DNA of 64,000 nt from Olivibacter sp. XZL3 (GCF_004368405.1 NZ_SBJH01000067.1:124001-188000); one strand, 5' to 3'. Numbered from the stretch's first letter, positions 17,828 to 27,610 are shown. Made by a program: numbers and translations. The notes: a model not told the origin generated them from the sequence alone.

Positions 17828-20800
17828 TTAAAAACCAGCTTTCACACCGAACGTATAGGTTTTGGCGATTGGATAACTTAAGTAGTCTGAACCGGTGGAA
17901 GGCATTTCGGGGTCGTACCAGGAGTAATTTGTTAAGGTAAGCAGGTTCTGCCCGCTGACATATACCTGTAAACGCTTAAGCCATCCTACATTAAACTTTT
18001 CAACAGGTAAATTGTACGCTAATTGAACATTTCTTAGCCGTAGAAAAGATCCATCTTCTATCCAGCGGTTAGACACACGCGCATTCACCGTATTACTGAT
18101 TACCGGATATTTTGCGTTTGGATTTTCTGGTGTCCAATGATCGTTGAGCACATCCCGTACCATGTTCAATCCGGAAACATAATCTACCGTACTACCAATG
18201 GCACTGGCATTGAAAATGTCATTTCCGACCATCCCCTGTATAAAGAACGTAAAGTCAAAGTTCTTATAAGACATTGATGAATTCAAACCGTAGATGAAGT
18301 CGGGATTAGGATTGCCTATTACCGCTCTATCTGCATTGCTGATGGTACCGTCGTTATTTAGATCTTTATATTGTATTTGTCCATTTTCATCATATCCATC
18401 TTCTACATAGCCAAAGAACAAACCTCTTTGTAAGCCTTCTCGTAAAATCGTACGGGAATCACTCACTACGTTCATTCTCAATTCATCCCCATATATATCT
18501 GCTCCGCCATATAATTGCAACACCTTACTTCTGTTGAAGGCAATGTTAGCGTTCAGGTCCCATTTAAAATCGCCTTTGAAGACATTCGCATTAAGGCCTA
18601 ACTCGACACCGCTGTTGCGTATCTGCCCGACATTCTGGAAAGTGGTGGTGTAGCCCATTGAAGTCGGCAACGGAACCGCATTCAATAAATCTTTAGTAGT
18701 CTTGCGATAATAATCCGCCGTAAAGATCAGTCGGTTATCCAATACACCGAAATCAAGTCCTGCATCTATTTGCTCGGTAGTTTCCCACTTAAGATCTCTG
18801 TTCGGCAAGTTTGTCTCAGGAGCAAAACCCAAATGTAAGTCTCTACCAAAAACAGTATAACCACCTGCCAGGGGATTAAAGGTCGAATAAAAATCTTCGA
18901 TCTGGGTACCTGTCTTTCCCCAGCTTACCCTAAGTTTAAGATCCGATATCCAATTGTGATCCTTCAGAAAATCTTCTTGGGACACCCGCCAAGCGAACGC
19001 GCCGGAAGGGAAATACCCCCACTGGTTGTCCGATCGATACCGCGAAGATCCGTCTGCGCGGAAACTCACTGTAAAGAGATATTTATCATCGAGAGTATAA
19101 TTCACACGTGCTAAATACGATAGCAGTGTCGACTTATTATAGCCCGAGGCTGGCACCAACGGCACCAGCGCACCGCCCAAATTATCCCAACCGCTTACAT
19201 TGCTAATGAATCCCTGACCGCTTCCCATCACGTAGCTGTCAATGAAATCCTGATAGGTCATACCGGCCAAGGCCGAGAAGCTATGCCTATCATTCCACAG
19301 CTTATTGTAGTTAGCCGTCAGTTCAACCAGTCTACTCTGTTGGTTATTGGCGGTAATCCGCGCTTCCCCTGTCGATCCTTGAAAACGATTGCTACGATAT
19401 TGATTTTCACGATCGTCACGATTTTCAATACCCGATAAGAGCTTAATGCTGATATCATTTATCGGTCTGTACGTAATGGCCGCATTGGCCAGCACTAAGT
19501 TTGCTTCAGTTCGATTCGTTTCTTCGTTGATCCAATTGAGTGGATTGATAATATCTGGTGCAGCAATATTAAATGCATTGGAAAGCAGTCTATAACCACC
19601 GTTATCGTCATACGGCGTTAAAGCGGGCGGAGCGCCTAAGATGGCTGATATTAAGGAATTACCGCGGGCTCCACCGTTGCTGTCCTTTCTACCGGTGATC
19701 AGTCGACTTAAGGTGGCGTTGGCGTCAACCGTGAGTTTATCGCTAATCTGGTGTTGAATACTTCCACGCAAAGAATAGCGGTCGTAATCGCTTCCCCTAA
19801 TAATCCCATCCTGTGCCAGCACACTACCACCCACTGAAAATTGCGTACGCTCGTTTCCGCCGCCGATATTCAACGACGTACTTTTTATCGGCGCCGAACG
19901 GAAAATAAAATCCTGCCAATCGAAGGAAGGCATACTATTGATCTGTTCTTGACTAAAATAAGGGGCAACACCATCGTTTGCCGCACGTAAATTATAAAAT
20001 GTGGCATACTCCGGTCCGGTCATTAAATCGAGCTTTTTCCGAATCTGCTGTATACCATAATTTGCTTCAAAATCTACGTGAGTTGCATCCCCCGTACCTT
20101 CAACGCCACCTTGTTTGGTTGTGATGATGACCACGCCGTTCGCACCGCGCGAGCCGTATATAGCCGTTGCCGATGCGTCCTTTAGGATCTCCATACTTTC
20201 TATATCTGCATTATTTAAAATCGTTGGATTGCTTCCCGAGAGCGGAAAACCGTCCACCACATAGAGCGGCTCGTTACTGCCCAAGATGGAATTTGCTCCT
20301 CTGATACGAACGGACATGGCTGGCCCCGGTGCGCCCGACCCTTGATAGACCTGTACTCCAGGGGCACGGCCAGACAAGGATTGAACCACGTTACTTGTAG
20401 GAAATGCATTTATTTCTTCGGCCTTTACCTGTGCTACAGAGCCAGTTAAATCGCGTTTCCTTACCGAGCCATAACCGATAACCACCACCTCTTCCAGGGT
20501 TTCCTGCTCAGCTTGAAGCACCACATTCACTTCTTTCCGACTCCCTATACGCTCTTCCTTGCTGCCATAGCCGGTGTAGGAAAACACCAGTACAGTGCTG
20601 CTGTCTACAGTAGCTTTATATCGGCCATTAGGGTCGGTTGTTGTACCCGTATTAGGCTTTCCCTTTATCATTACCGAGACACCGGGAAGGGCATTCCCCT
20701 CTTCATCACGCACAATACCCGTTATTGTGTCCTGTGATTGTCCGACTGTGTCCTGTGATTGTCCGACGCCAAGAGTATCGTTAGGAATAGTGGGCGTTGG

Positions 20801-20977
20801 AATCTCTTGGGCTTGGGATAAGTTGGGAAATAAAACATGGGCAACGAAGAAAAAGACCATCAATATACAGACGCATTTAAACGATTGCACTAGATAAAAC
20901 AGAAATCTAATCACCATAGCAGAAGGCTTAATAAATAATGATTTATAATGCTTTGTACCCAACAATTGTTTGTCCAT
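17828..20977 (-). CDS. SusC/RagA TonB-linked outer-membrane transporter (pair 1)
   Basis: About 1049 residues. A long N-terminal segment with a strong hydrophobic stretch ends in LSQAQ, followed by a short linker and a carboxypeptidase-regulatory-like domain (ITGIVRDEEGNALPGV). The plug domain follows, with the TonB-box-like EEVVVIGYG and the SusC signature IRGANSILGSNEPLYVVDG. The remainder is the 22-strand barrel ending in an aromatic residue. It imports a nutrient with TonB-ExbBD energy together with the downstream SusD. The ATG at 20977 is preferred over the TTG at 21031. The linker between signal and CarbR domain contains a 21-bp tandem duplication (20726-20767) giving two copies of GQSQDT[VI]. 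Confidence 0.94.
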   Translation of the reverse strand: MDKQLLGTKHYKSLFIKPSAMVIRFLFYLVQSFKCVCILMVFFFVAHVLFPNLSQAQEIPTPTIPNDTLGVGQSQDTVGQSQDTITGIVRDEEGNALPGVSVMIKGKPNTGTTTDPNGRYKATVDSSTVLVFSYTGYGSKEERIGSRKEVNVVLQAEQETLEEVVVIGYGSVRKRDLTGSVAQVKAEEINAFPTSNVVQSLSGRAPGVQVYQGSGAPGPAMSVRIRGANSILGSNEPLYVVDGFPLSGSNPTILNNADIESMEILKDASATAIYGSRGANGVVIITTKQGGVEGTGDATHVDFEANYGIQQIRKKLDLMTGPEYATFYNLRAANDGVAPYFSQEQINSMPSFDWQDFIFRSAPIKSTSLNIGGGNERTQFSVGGSVLAQDGIIRGSDYDRYSLRGSIQHQISDKLTVDANATLSRLITGRKDSNGGARGNSLISAILGAPPALTPYDDNGGYRLLSNAFNIAAPDIINPLNWINEETNRTEANLVLANAAITYRPINDISIKLLSGIENRDDRENQYRSNRFQGSTGEARITANNQQSRLVELTANYNKLWNDRHSFSALAGMTYQDFIDSYVMGSGQGFISNVSGWDNLGGALVPLVPASGYNKSTLLSYLARVNYTLDDKYLFTVSFRADGSSRYRSDNQWGYFPSGAFAWRVSQEDFLKDHNWISDLKLRVSWGKTGTQIEDFYSTFNPLAGGYTVFGRDLHLGFAPETNLPNRDLKWETTEQIDAGLDFGVLDNRLIFTADYYRKTTKDLLNAVPLPTSMGYTTTFQNVGQIRNSGVELGLNANVFKGDFKWDLNANIAFNRSKVLQLYGGADIYGDELRMNVVSDSRTILREGLQRGLFFGYVEDGYDENGQIQYKDLNNDGTISNADRAVIGNPNPDFIYGLNSSMSYKNFDFTFFIQGMVGNDIFNASAIGSTVDYVSGLNMVRDVLNDHWTPENPNAKYPVISNTVNARVSNRWIEDGSFLRLRNVQLAYNLPVEKFNVGWLKRLQVYVSGQNLLTLTNYSWYDPEMPSTGSDYLSYPIAKTYTFGVKAGF
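20726..20767. repeat. 21-bp perfect tandem duplication inside susC (pair 1)
   Basis: Two identical, adjacent 21-bp units, 20726-20746 and 20747-20767, stay in frame and encode a repeated 7-residue GQSQDT[VI] in the linker just after the signal region. A perfect repeat implies a recent duplication and could vary in copy number by slippage. Confidence 0.9.
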
Positions 20978-21227
20978 TCTGAATGAATTACCCTGATTAA
21001 TCCTAATAATTTTGTAACTTTTCTGTAGCAATAACCCACAAAAAGGTTATTTACGAAAAGCTAAAGCACTGCCAAGCTTTATTCGCCTACATAATGAAAA
21101 AATACACGCAGCGCAATGAATCTGCCGTTTAGATAATTATGACATGTAGAAAAGAAAGGATAATTTGTAGAGAAACAGAAACAACCGGTTCCGTAGGCGA
21201 ACCAATTGTTTCTATTGATTAGGGGGA

Positions 21228-21578
21228 TTATTTTTGGGGCTGAACTACTTCCATCTTTTCAGCGAAATGGGCACAGTAGTCGCGTAGATCGCCAATCACG
21301 GCTTCGGCCAAAGGATCACTGCCTGCAGCTCGTAAAAAGGAGTCGCCCATTGTTTGCAAAGTTTCGTAAAAGAAACGCTTCATTTCGTCAAGCGGCATAT
21401 CTTTCGTCCACAAATCGATCCGTAGCGCATTCTTATAATGATGATCCCACAGTGCTAGAAACAACGCTTTAGTGGGTAATGCGTCTTTATTTTCTCCCTC
21501 TGTCGACTCCCAAGTTATATTTTCAGGAATGTTGGTATCATCTAATTCGATTGTTAATTTTATTTCTGCTTTTCTCAC
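21228..21578 (-). CDS. gldC: Gliding motility protein GldC
   Basis: A 116-residue soluble protein that matches GldC: the N-terminus KAEIKLTIELDDTNIPE, the central FLALWDHHYKNALRIDLWTKDM and the helix RFFYETLQTMGDSFLRAAG are typical. GldC associates with GldB and is needed for efficient gliding in Flavobacterium johnsoniae, but it is also conserved in many non-gliding Bacteroidota, so motility should not be assumed. The start is a GTG at 21578; no ATG is available upstream in frame. It lies downstream of the small membrane protein and the RhlE-like helicase on the same strand. The product is predicted to be cytoplasmic or peripheral, having no signal peptide. Confidence 0.9.
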   Translation of the reverse strand: MRKAEIKLTIELDDTNIPENITWESTEGENKDALPTKALFLALWDHHYKNALRIDLWTKDMPLDEMKRFFYETLQTMGDSFLRAAGSDPLAEAVIGDLRDYCAHFAEKMEVVQPQK

Positions 21579-21641
21579 TTTATATTGTTTTAGTTAATTT
21601 ATCTATTCGTCAGCGTCTCGGCAATTAATAAAAGAAGCCGC

Positions 21642-21893
21642 TCAGCTCGGCCTTCTTATTAACCAGATCAGCAACACGGTGAAGGCCGTAAAACCTATCT
21701 CTACAAGCCAGATACGTCTGATTTTTTGAAAAAAAAGACGGAAAAACTGGTCTGCTACCAAGAGTATAATGATCAATAGGATACCAAGCGCCACTTTTTC
21801 CCATGCTAGTCGGTCGACAAACGCGCGCCATAACATCCAAACTGAAAGGAAGGCGCATACAATATTGAGTGGAGTAAGACGTAATTTTTTCAT
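21642..21893 (-). CDS. Small two- or three-helix membrane protein of unknown function
   Basis: An 83-residue, very hydrophobic and basic protein. Membrane segments are visible around residues 8-25 (with LTPLNIVCAF before it), 33-50 and 62-78, and the tail ends in a positive RRPS. I do not recognise a family. The frame is supported by an ATGA overlap with the helicase stop, which implies translational coupling, and by its membrane-protein composition. A second overlapping minus-strand frame in this interval has no such features and is rejected. Its position between a helicase gene and gldC gives no functional hint. Confidence 0.72.
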   Translation of the reverse strand: MKKLRLTPLNIVCAFLSVWMLWRAFVDRLAWEKVALGILLIIILLVADQFFRLFFQKIRRIWLVEIGFTAFTVLLIWLIRRPS

Positions 21894-23215
21894 CTCTTTC
21901 GCTTCGTTTGTCCACCCATTTTCTTTTTGCCTGCTTTATCTTTTTTACTTTTATTGACCTTTAAATTTGACGCCTTCTTATCGTGAAAAGCGCCTTTGAA
22001 ATCTGGGTTCTCTTTACGCTTTTGCAAATCAATCTCCCTCGCCTGGGCCTGTTGCTCTTCAAATCCAGTCTTCTCGACGAAGACTTCATCCGGCATATCG
22101 GCGACTGGAATCTGTTGGCGAATGAGCTTTTCGATTTTGTTGACGTAATACTGTTCGGCAGGTGTCGCCATACTGATCGCTACGCCTGATTTCGTCGCCC
22201 TGCCGGTACGTCCAATACGGTGCACATAATCTTCAATAACAATTGGAATGTCGAAATTAATAACGTGACTTACGTCGCTGACATCCAATCCGCGAGCAGC
22301 AACATCCGTTGCAACAAGCATCCTTACGCTGCCTTCCTTAAAGGCATTAATGGAGTTAATGCGGGTATTCTGCCCTTTATTGGCGTGAATAACACGCACT
22401 TCTTCTTCACCGTATTTTCTCAGGAGAAAGCGATAAATATTATCTGCTGTATTTTTGGTTTTACTGAAAATAATCAACCGATGAAAATCTTCATCATCTT
22501 TCAATAAATACTGCAAAAGATTGATTTTCGTCTTTGTGTTGGGCACCAAATACAATTGCTGGCTAACGGTATTTGCGGGCGTGGCTTGGGGAGACACTTC
22601 CACCACGGTAGGGAATGCGAGGAAGTCGCCAGCTATCTTGTGAACCAGTTCGCTCATCGTTGCGGAAAAAAGCAAATTTTGCCTTTTTCGGGGCACCACT
22701 TCCAAGATTCGATGAATTTTTCCGATAAAGCCCATATCCATCATCTTATCTGCCTCATCCATCACCAAAAATTTTAACTGCTTCGTGTTAATATGTTCCG
22801 CTAAATACAAGTCTAAAAACCTGCCTGGCGTAGCGACAATAATATCGACCCCTTTTTCCAGTTCTGCGATCTGAGTCTTCGGGCCCAGCCCCCCATAAAG
22901 GACCACTGTCCTGAGATCTGTATACTTTGCAAACAAACGAATGTTTTCTTCGATCTGCATGGCGAGCTCTCTTGTAGGCGATAAAATCAAGGCTCTAGGA
23001 TCTGATCCTTGGGCATATTTGAGTTTCATAAGCATCGGTAATACGTAGGCCGCCGTTTTTCCTGTGCCGGTTTGTGCAATTCCCATCACATCTTGCCCTG
23101 CCAAAATGGGTGTTATCGCCTTCTGTTGTATAGGCGTTGGTTCTTCGTACCCAGCCTCAGTTATCGCGTTCAGTATTTGCCGGTTAAATTTGAAGTCCTC
23201 AAATGATTTCTGCAT
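21890..23215 (-). CDS. DEAD-box RNA helicase, RhlE-like
   Basis: A 441-residue RNA helicase. Motifs in order: Q motif PTPIQQK, motif I AQTGTGKT, PTREL, DEAD followed by KMMDMGF, SAT, and HRIGRTGRA. The short lysine-rich tail after about residue 375 (KSKKDKAGKKKMGGQTKRKR) fits the RhlE group, which acts in ribosome assembly and RNA turnover. The start is the ATG at 23215, since the upstream in-frame TTG (23224) lies inside a TATCTTTG -7 box; the mRNA would have almost no leader. It shares a four-base overlap with the next gene. This is the second DEAD helicase in the window; it lacks the DbpA domain of the first. Confidence 0.94.
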   Translation of the reverse strand: MQKSFEDFKFNRQILNAITEAGYEEPTPIQQKAITPILAGQDVMGIAQTGTGKTAAYVLPMLMKLKYAQGSDPRALILSPTRELAMQIEENIRLFAKYTDLRTVVLYGGLGPKTQIAELEKGVDIIVATPGRFLDLYLAEHINTKQLKFLVMDEADKMMDMGFIGKIHRILEVVPRKRQNLLFSATMSELVHKIAGDFLAFPTVVEVSPQATPANTVSQQLYLVPNTKTKINLLQYLLKDDEDFHRLIIFSKTKNTADNIYRFLLRKYGEEEVRVIHANKGQNTRINSINAFKEGSVRMLVATDVAARGLDVSDVSHVINFDIPIVIEDYVHRIGRTGRATKSGVAISMATPAEQYYVNKIEKLIRQQIPVADMPDEVFVEKTGFEEQQAQAREIDLQKRKENPDFKGAFHDKKASNLKVNKSKKDKAGKKKMGGQTKRKR

Positions 23216-23221
23216 AGCTTG

Positions 23222-23229
23222 CAAAGATA
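23222..23229 (-). promoter_or_regulatory. -7 box of the RhlE-like helicase gene
   Basis: TATCTTTG on the minus strand (CAAAGATA on the plus) matches TAnnTTTG. Its distance of only 6 nt to the ATG at 23215 suggests a near-leaderless mRNA. No matching TTG about 20 nt further upstream is seen. Confidence 0.5.
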
Positions 23230-23253
23230 GAGAAATGATTGGATTGGATAAAA

Positions 23254-23284
23254 TTGTTTATAAGGCCAATTTTATCTAAGTTTG
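23254..23284 (+). promoter_or_regulatory. Promoter of pyrC
   Basis: TTG at 23254-23256, a 20-nt spacer and TAAGTTTG at 23277-23284. The -7 box is identical to that of the TauE gene. Transcription would begin near 23291, about 19 nt before the ATG at 23310. Confidence 0.7.
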
Positions 23285-23309
23285 GCTTGTCATACAGAAC
23301 AAGTCCATT

Positions 23310-24647
23310 ATGTCATCCATCTTAATTAAAGCCGCTACGATCGTAAACGAAGGAACAACTCTCGTGGCAGATCTCTATATCAACCATGGAATAATTGAAA
23401 TGATCTCTTCCGAAATAGACCATCCGGCCGATCACGTAATCCATGCAGAGGGTCTCCACCTTTTTCCTGGACTTATTGACGACCAGGTTCATTTCAGGGA
23501 ACCCGGCCTGACGCATAAAGCTGATATATGGCACGAGAGCAGGGCGGCCGTAGCTGGAGGAACTACGAGCTTCATGGAGATGCCCAACACCGTTCCTAAT
23601 ACATTGACGCAGGACTTGCTAGCCGACAAATACCAGATTGCCGCTAAAAATTCACTCGCCAACTATTCCTTTTTTATGGGCGCAGCGAACGACAACCTGG
23701 AGGAGGTGCTTAAAACTAACCCTCGGAACGTTTGCGGTATCAAGGTATTTATGGGCTCATCGACAGGAAATATGCTGGTTGATAATGAGAAGACCTTGGA
23801 AGGGATCTTTAGAAACGCGCCTATGCTAGTCGCAACGCACTGCGAAGATGAAGCTACCATACAACAAAACTTAGCGCGTTTCAAAGAACGATACGGGAAC
23901 GAGCTGACCGCTGACATGCATCCTTTAATAAGGTCGGCCGAGGCCTGCTATCTATCCTCGTCAAACGCGGTTGCCTTAGCAGAAAAATTCGGTACCCGCC
24001 TGCACATTTTGCATATCTCAACGGCCAAAGAAACGCATCTGTTTAAAAACGACAAGCCGTTAAACGACAAAAAGATAACCGCAGAAGCATGTGTTCATCA
24101 TCTTTGGTTCGATGACCGAGATTATGAAGAAAAAGGCAATTTCATTAAATGGAATCCGGCAGTGAAAACCATAGAGGATCAACATGAAATCTTACAAGCA
24201 GTACTGGATGGCAGACTGGATGTAATTGCTACAGATCACGCTCCCCATACCTTGGAGGAAAAATCAAGGCCTTATATGGATGCCCCCTCTGGAGGCCCTT
24301 TAGTGCAGCACGCCTTGCAGGCCTTGTTAGACTTATACCATCAAGGAAAACTTTCGTTGACAGATATCGCGCAAAAAACAGCGCATAATACCGCTATTTG
24401 CTTTCAGGTCGAAAACCGGGGTTTTATTAGAGAAGGTTATTTTGCCGATATCGTATTGGTTGACCTAAATAAACCTTATACGGTTAATCAATCGAATATA
24501 CTATCGAAATGTGGTTGGTCGCCCTTTGAGGGACACACTTTTAAGTCCTCTATCACGCATACCATTGTATCCGGCAATTTAGCCTTTGAACAAGGTAAGA
24601 TAGTAAGCGATAAATCGGGGGAACGCCTTTTGTTCGAAAGAAGTTAG
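23310..24647 (+). CDS. pyrC: Dihydroorotase
   Basis: A 445-residue zinc amidohydrolase that cyclises N-carbamoyl-L-aspartate to dihydroorotate in pyrimidine synthesis. The metal-binding signature DDQVHFREPG near residue 56 is intact. The bridging lysine region GIKVFMGSSTGNM, the HCEDE and HILHIS histidines and the ATDHAPH catalytic aspartate are also present, so it should be active rather than a PyrC' pseudo-subunit. The length and signature belong to the class I type. It has its own promoter and diverges from the RhlE-like helicase. The 17-bp gap to the next gene suggests partial co-transcription with the M14 peptidase gene. Confidence 0.95.
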   Translation: MSSILIKAATIVNEGTTLVADLYINHGIIEMISSEIDHPADHVIHAEGLHLFPGLIDDQVHFREPGLTHKADIWHESRAAVAGGTTSFMEMPNTVPNTLTQDLLADKYQIAAKNSLANYSFFMGAANDNLEEVLKTNPRNVCGIKVFMGSSTGNMLVDNEKTLEGIFRNAPMLVATHCEDEATIQQNLARFKERYGNELTADMHPLIRSAEACYLSSSNAVALAEKFGTRLHILHISTAKETHLFKNDKPLNDKKITAEACVHHLWFDDRDYEEKGNFIKWNPAVKTIEDQHEILQAVLDGRLDVIATDHAPHTLEEKSRPYMDAPSGGPLVQHALQALLDLYHQGKLSLTDIAQKTAHNTAICFQVENRGFIREGYFADIVLVDLNKPYTVNQSNILSKCGWSPFEGHTFKSSITHTIVSGNLAFEQGKIVSDKSGERLLFERS

Positions 24648-24733
24648 AAACGCTTTAGCTACAAATGCATGCGTGCGTCATGATTAAAGAGAACTCACCA
24701 TATGGCCGTTTACTTGCATTAATTCGTTCGACT

Positions 24734-26221
24734 ATGAAGTATTTACCCATTGCATTACTCGTCCTTGTTGTCATAACGTCCTGCCAAAAGCCTAATTCCA
24801 ATTTAAACAATAAGAATACGTACCGTCCAGATACCGCCATGTTAGCCAGCGCCTTCGAAACTTTTAAAGAAACGAGTCTTAGCCACCGTCGATTCAAGCA
24901 TGTAGATATAGAGCCGCTTATTTTAAAACGGGCTAGCGAGAAGCTCTTTGAAATAACTGCCTTGGGCCATTCGGTGCAAAAACGCACTATCTATCAGTTG
25001 AAATATGGTAGTGGCGACAAGTGTGTGATGCTATGGTCGCAAATGCATGGTAATGAAAGCACGGCTACCATGGCCCTATTCGATCTGTTTAATTTTCTGG
25101 AAGGAAAGAATGATCAGTATGATACTATCCGGACTTTGCTAAAAGAAAAAACGAGTTTGTATTTCCTTCCGATGATCAATCCTGACGGCGCCGAAATCTT
25201 CAATCGGAGAAACGCGCTCGATATAGACTTAAATCGTGATGCGCGGGAAACCGCGAGTCCTGAGGCTCGCTTACTCAAAAAGGCCGCCGATACAAACAAA
25301 CCTCATTTCGGTTTTAATTTACACGATCAGCACATTTACTACAACGTTCCCGGCACCGGCAACCCTGCTACCATCTCGTTCTTAGCTCCCGCTTATAACC
25401 ATGAAAAAGACATCAATGAGGTAAGAGGCAGGGCAATGCAACTTATTGTCGGCATGAACAAGCTCTTACAACAGTATATCCCCGATGGCGTCGCTAAATA
25501 TGATGACACGCATGAGCCCCGGGGTTTCGGTGATAATTTTCAGAAATGGGGCGCGAGTACCGTTCTTATTGAGTCAGGCGGATTTAAAAACGACTCCGAA
25601 AAACAATATATCCGAAAGCTTAATTTTTTAATAATCTTAAACGCATTAATAGAAATTGCTCAAGAAAGTTATTCACAATACGATCGAGATGCCTACAAAG
25701 ATATTCCTCAAAACGCCACTAAATTGAGTGATTTACTAATAAAGAATATTCGTGCGAAAAGGGATTCTGTGAGTTATACAGTAGACTTAGCGATTAAAAG
25801 AGACGAGTTTAACGCGCCTGACAGCACTTTTTATATTCGCGGTCGGATAGACGACGTAGGCGATTTAAAAGATAGCTATGGCTACGAAGAGCTCGATGCA
25901 AAGGGACTTAGCTTTATGAAAGGAAAACGTTACCCAAAAGCTATAAATCATCCAAATGAGCTGACAAAAGAAAAAGTTATGACCTTATTGCGCGAAGGTT
26001 ATATTGCGGTGCAGATTAGAAATGCAGCGGCTGATAAACACTACAAGTGGCCCCTTCTTATAACTAGCAGCGGGACGGTTTATGGCAACAGCCCCAGTCT
26101 TGGAAGTCAGGCGAACTTCTTCCTTGCAAAAGGCGGCAAACCAGTATATGCTGTGGTTAACGGATATTTAGTTGATTTATCGAAAGAACTGAAGGACGAT
26201 TTCAAGAATTACGTTCAGTAG
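24734..26221 (+). CDS. M14 family zinc carboxypeptidase, lipoprotein
   Basis: A 495-residue exported peptidase. The lipobox ITSC places the acylated cysteine at residue 17. The M14 zinc ligands are visible as QMHGNES (H105, E108) and the LHD histidine in FNLHDQH near residue 196; the catalytic glutamate is in IESGGF near 281. The motif INPDGAE with NRRN and DLNRD supplies substrate-binding residues typical of M14. The C-terminal 180 residues form a separate, probably beta-rich domain. It likely cleaves peptides or peptidoglycan fragments at the periplasmic face. The ATG at 24734 is chosen for its lipoprotein signal; earlier ATGs add a hydrophilic extension. Confidence 0.88.
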   Translation: MKYLPIALLVLVVITSCQKPNSNLNNKNTYRPDTAMLASAFETFKETSLSHRRFKHVDIEPLILKRASEKLFEITALGHSVQKRTIYQLKYGSGDKCVMLWSQMHGNESTATMALFDLFNFLEGKNDQYDTIRTLLKEKTSLYFLPMINPDGAEIFNRRNALDIDLNRDARETASPEARLLKKAADTNKPHFGFNLHDQHIYYNVPGTGNPATISFLAPAYNHEKDINEVRGRAMQLIVGMNKLLQQYIPDGVAKYDDTHEPRGFGDNFQKWGASTVLIESGGFKNDSEKQYIRKLNFLIILNALIEIAQESYSQYDRDAYKDIPQNATKLSDLLIKNIRAKRDSVSYTVDLAIKRDEFNAPDSTFYIRGRIDDVGDLKDSYGYEELDAKGLSFMKGKRYPKAINHPNELTKEKVMTLLREGYIAVQIRNAAADKHYKWPLLITSSGTVYGNSPSLGSQANFFLAKGGKPVYAVVNGYLVDLSKELKDDFKNYVQ

Positions 26222-26351
26222 TCAGGTTTCTTCGTTTTAGCTTATATGTTTTACCTGGAGTTATAAATGCTATATTGCCGTTGTGATAAGCGAGACTTTA
26301 TGCCAGCGCCTGCCATTCCGGAGAACAGATCGATCACGGTGTTCGCAATTA

Positions 26352-27545
26352 TTAATCCAGCTTTTTGATGCCGTTTGTTCCCAGCCGTCCTAAATACCTC
26401 CGTGCCGCTACGATCGTTCTGCTTTCAAAGTCGCCGTAATTAGCGGCAGTCGGCAGTATACTGTTTATCCGCACTTTTCCGGCCGAATGTATAAATTCGC
26501 CGTCGCCCATGTAAAGAGCGACATGTGTTACGCGTGCATTAGGATCGCTATTTTTTCCGGCCGCAAAAAACAAAAGGTCGCCGGCTTCTAAATTTTTAAG
26601 CGCTTTCGACCTGTCGAGGGTATCATTACTTAACACCTCTATGGGCTGCCCCACCAATACCTGCTGTGAAGCATCCCGCGGTATAATGAACCCATTCATA
26701 AAATAGGCAGTTTTGGTAAATCCGCTACAGTCGACTCCTTTAACCGATGTTCCTCCCCATAAGTAAGGTACTCCGATCATTGTCTTAGCGACATTCAAAA
26801 CCGCCTGTGCCGAGGGAGAAGAAAGCGTGCGCTTCCATTCATCGTAGTCCTGAGCTTGCTCTTTTTCAATGTACCCCTTTCTTCCGTCAGGAAAAACAAT
26901 GCCATAGAACTCATCGAAAACCTGTTCGACCGCCAAAATATTACCCATTACTAAGTCTGAAACGCGAAGCGATTTTTTATCTTTGCTGCTATAGACATGC
27001 CCATAGTCGGCAGTAACAATAATTTTCCTGCTCTTTTTCCAGTCGTCAAGTTCGGCTTTAGTTTTTAGACTCACGGCTGCTGCGTCGAGCCAGCTGATAT
27101 AGCCATCGGCGGTCCGTATTAAGTAATAGCCATTGGTCTTTTTCAACACATCCACCTGCCATCCGAGCAATGCTTGACTGGCCATTTCAGCGGCATGCTT
27201 TGGTTCGGTGCGCATGTTACCGACCGAAACCGTAACCAAACCAAAGACACTGTCGGCTAACGTTGTATCCGGCAGCTGCCTAATAGAAAGCGACTTATTT
27301 ATTTGGGCCATTTGATATTGCCGACGGAAATAGGCTGCCGCAGCCTCATTACTGGTTTCGAGTTCGAATCCTGCCACCGAGTCGTAAGAAAAATTAAACA
27401 CGACAGTTCTTTTGTCCGGTGCATATTTGCTACGCGTAAGCGATGCTAATTCTGTTGCCTTTTTTATTGCTAACGAATCCACTTGTGCTTTTACCGGAAT
27501 ATACGAGGCGAGTACAAGTAACACAAGGATCTTTAATCTTACCAT
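26352..27545 (-). CDS. NlpC/P60 (C40) endopeptidase with SH3-like domains
   Basis: A 397-residue exported protein. A signal peptide ends at KAQ (residue 21). The middle carries two bacterial SH3-like segments (about 115-165 and 185-245), and the C-terminus is a C40 papain-like domain. Its catalytic cysteine lies in VDCSGFTK near residue 273, and the histidine in RVTHVALYMGDG near 341. Such enzymes hydrolyse gamma-D-Glu-diamino-acid bonds in peptidoglycan peptides, for cell-wall turnover or recycling of tripeptides. The divergent neighbour is a glycosylasparaginase, and a large dyad lies between the two genes. Confidence 0.9.
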   Translation of the reverse strand: MVRLKILVLLVLASYIPVKAQVDSLAIKKATELASLTRSKYAPDKRTVVFNFSYDSVAGFELETSNEAAAAYFRRQYQMAQINKSLSIRQLPDTTLADSVFGLVTVSVGNMRTEPKHAAEMASQALLGWQVDVLKKTNGYYLIRTADGYISWLDAAAVSLKTKAELDDWKKSRKIIVTADYGHVYSSKDKKSLRVSDLVMGNILAVEQVFDEFYGIVFPDGRKGYIEKEQAQDYDEWKRTLSSPSAQAVLNVAKTMIGVPYLWGGTSVKGVDCSGFTKTAYFMNGFIIPRDASQQVLVGQPIEVLSNDTLDRSKALKNLEAGDLLFFAAGKNSDPNARVTHVALYMGDGEFIHSAGKVRINSILPTAANYGDFESRTIVAARRYLGRLGTNGIKKLD

Positions 27546-27610
27546 AATGCTTAGATTGAAGAATTTAGCACGAATTTAATACATATGTTATGAGAATCAA
27601 ATATTTTTGC

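Noticed and set aside
21625-21915. Alternative 96-aa minus-strand frame over the small membrane protein
   Set aside because: It lacks membrane segments and the ATGA coupling of the 83-aa frame, which fits better.
26222-26351. Hairpin terminator between the M14 and C40 peptidase genes
   Set aside because: Only short direct repeats (TGCCAGCGCCTGCCA region) are visible; no stem of useful length.
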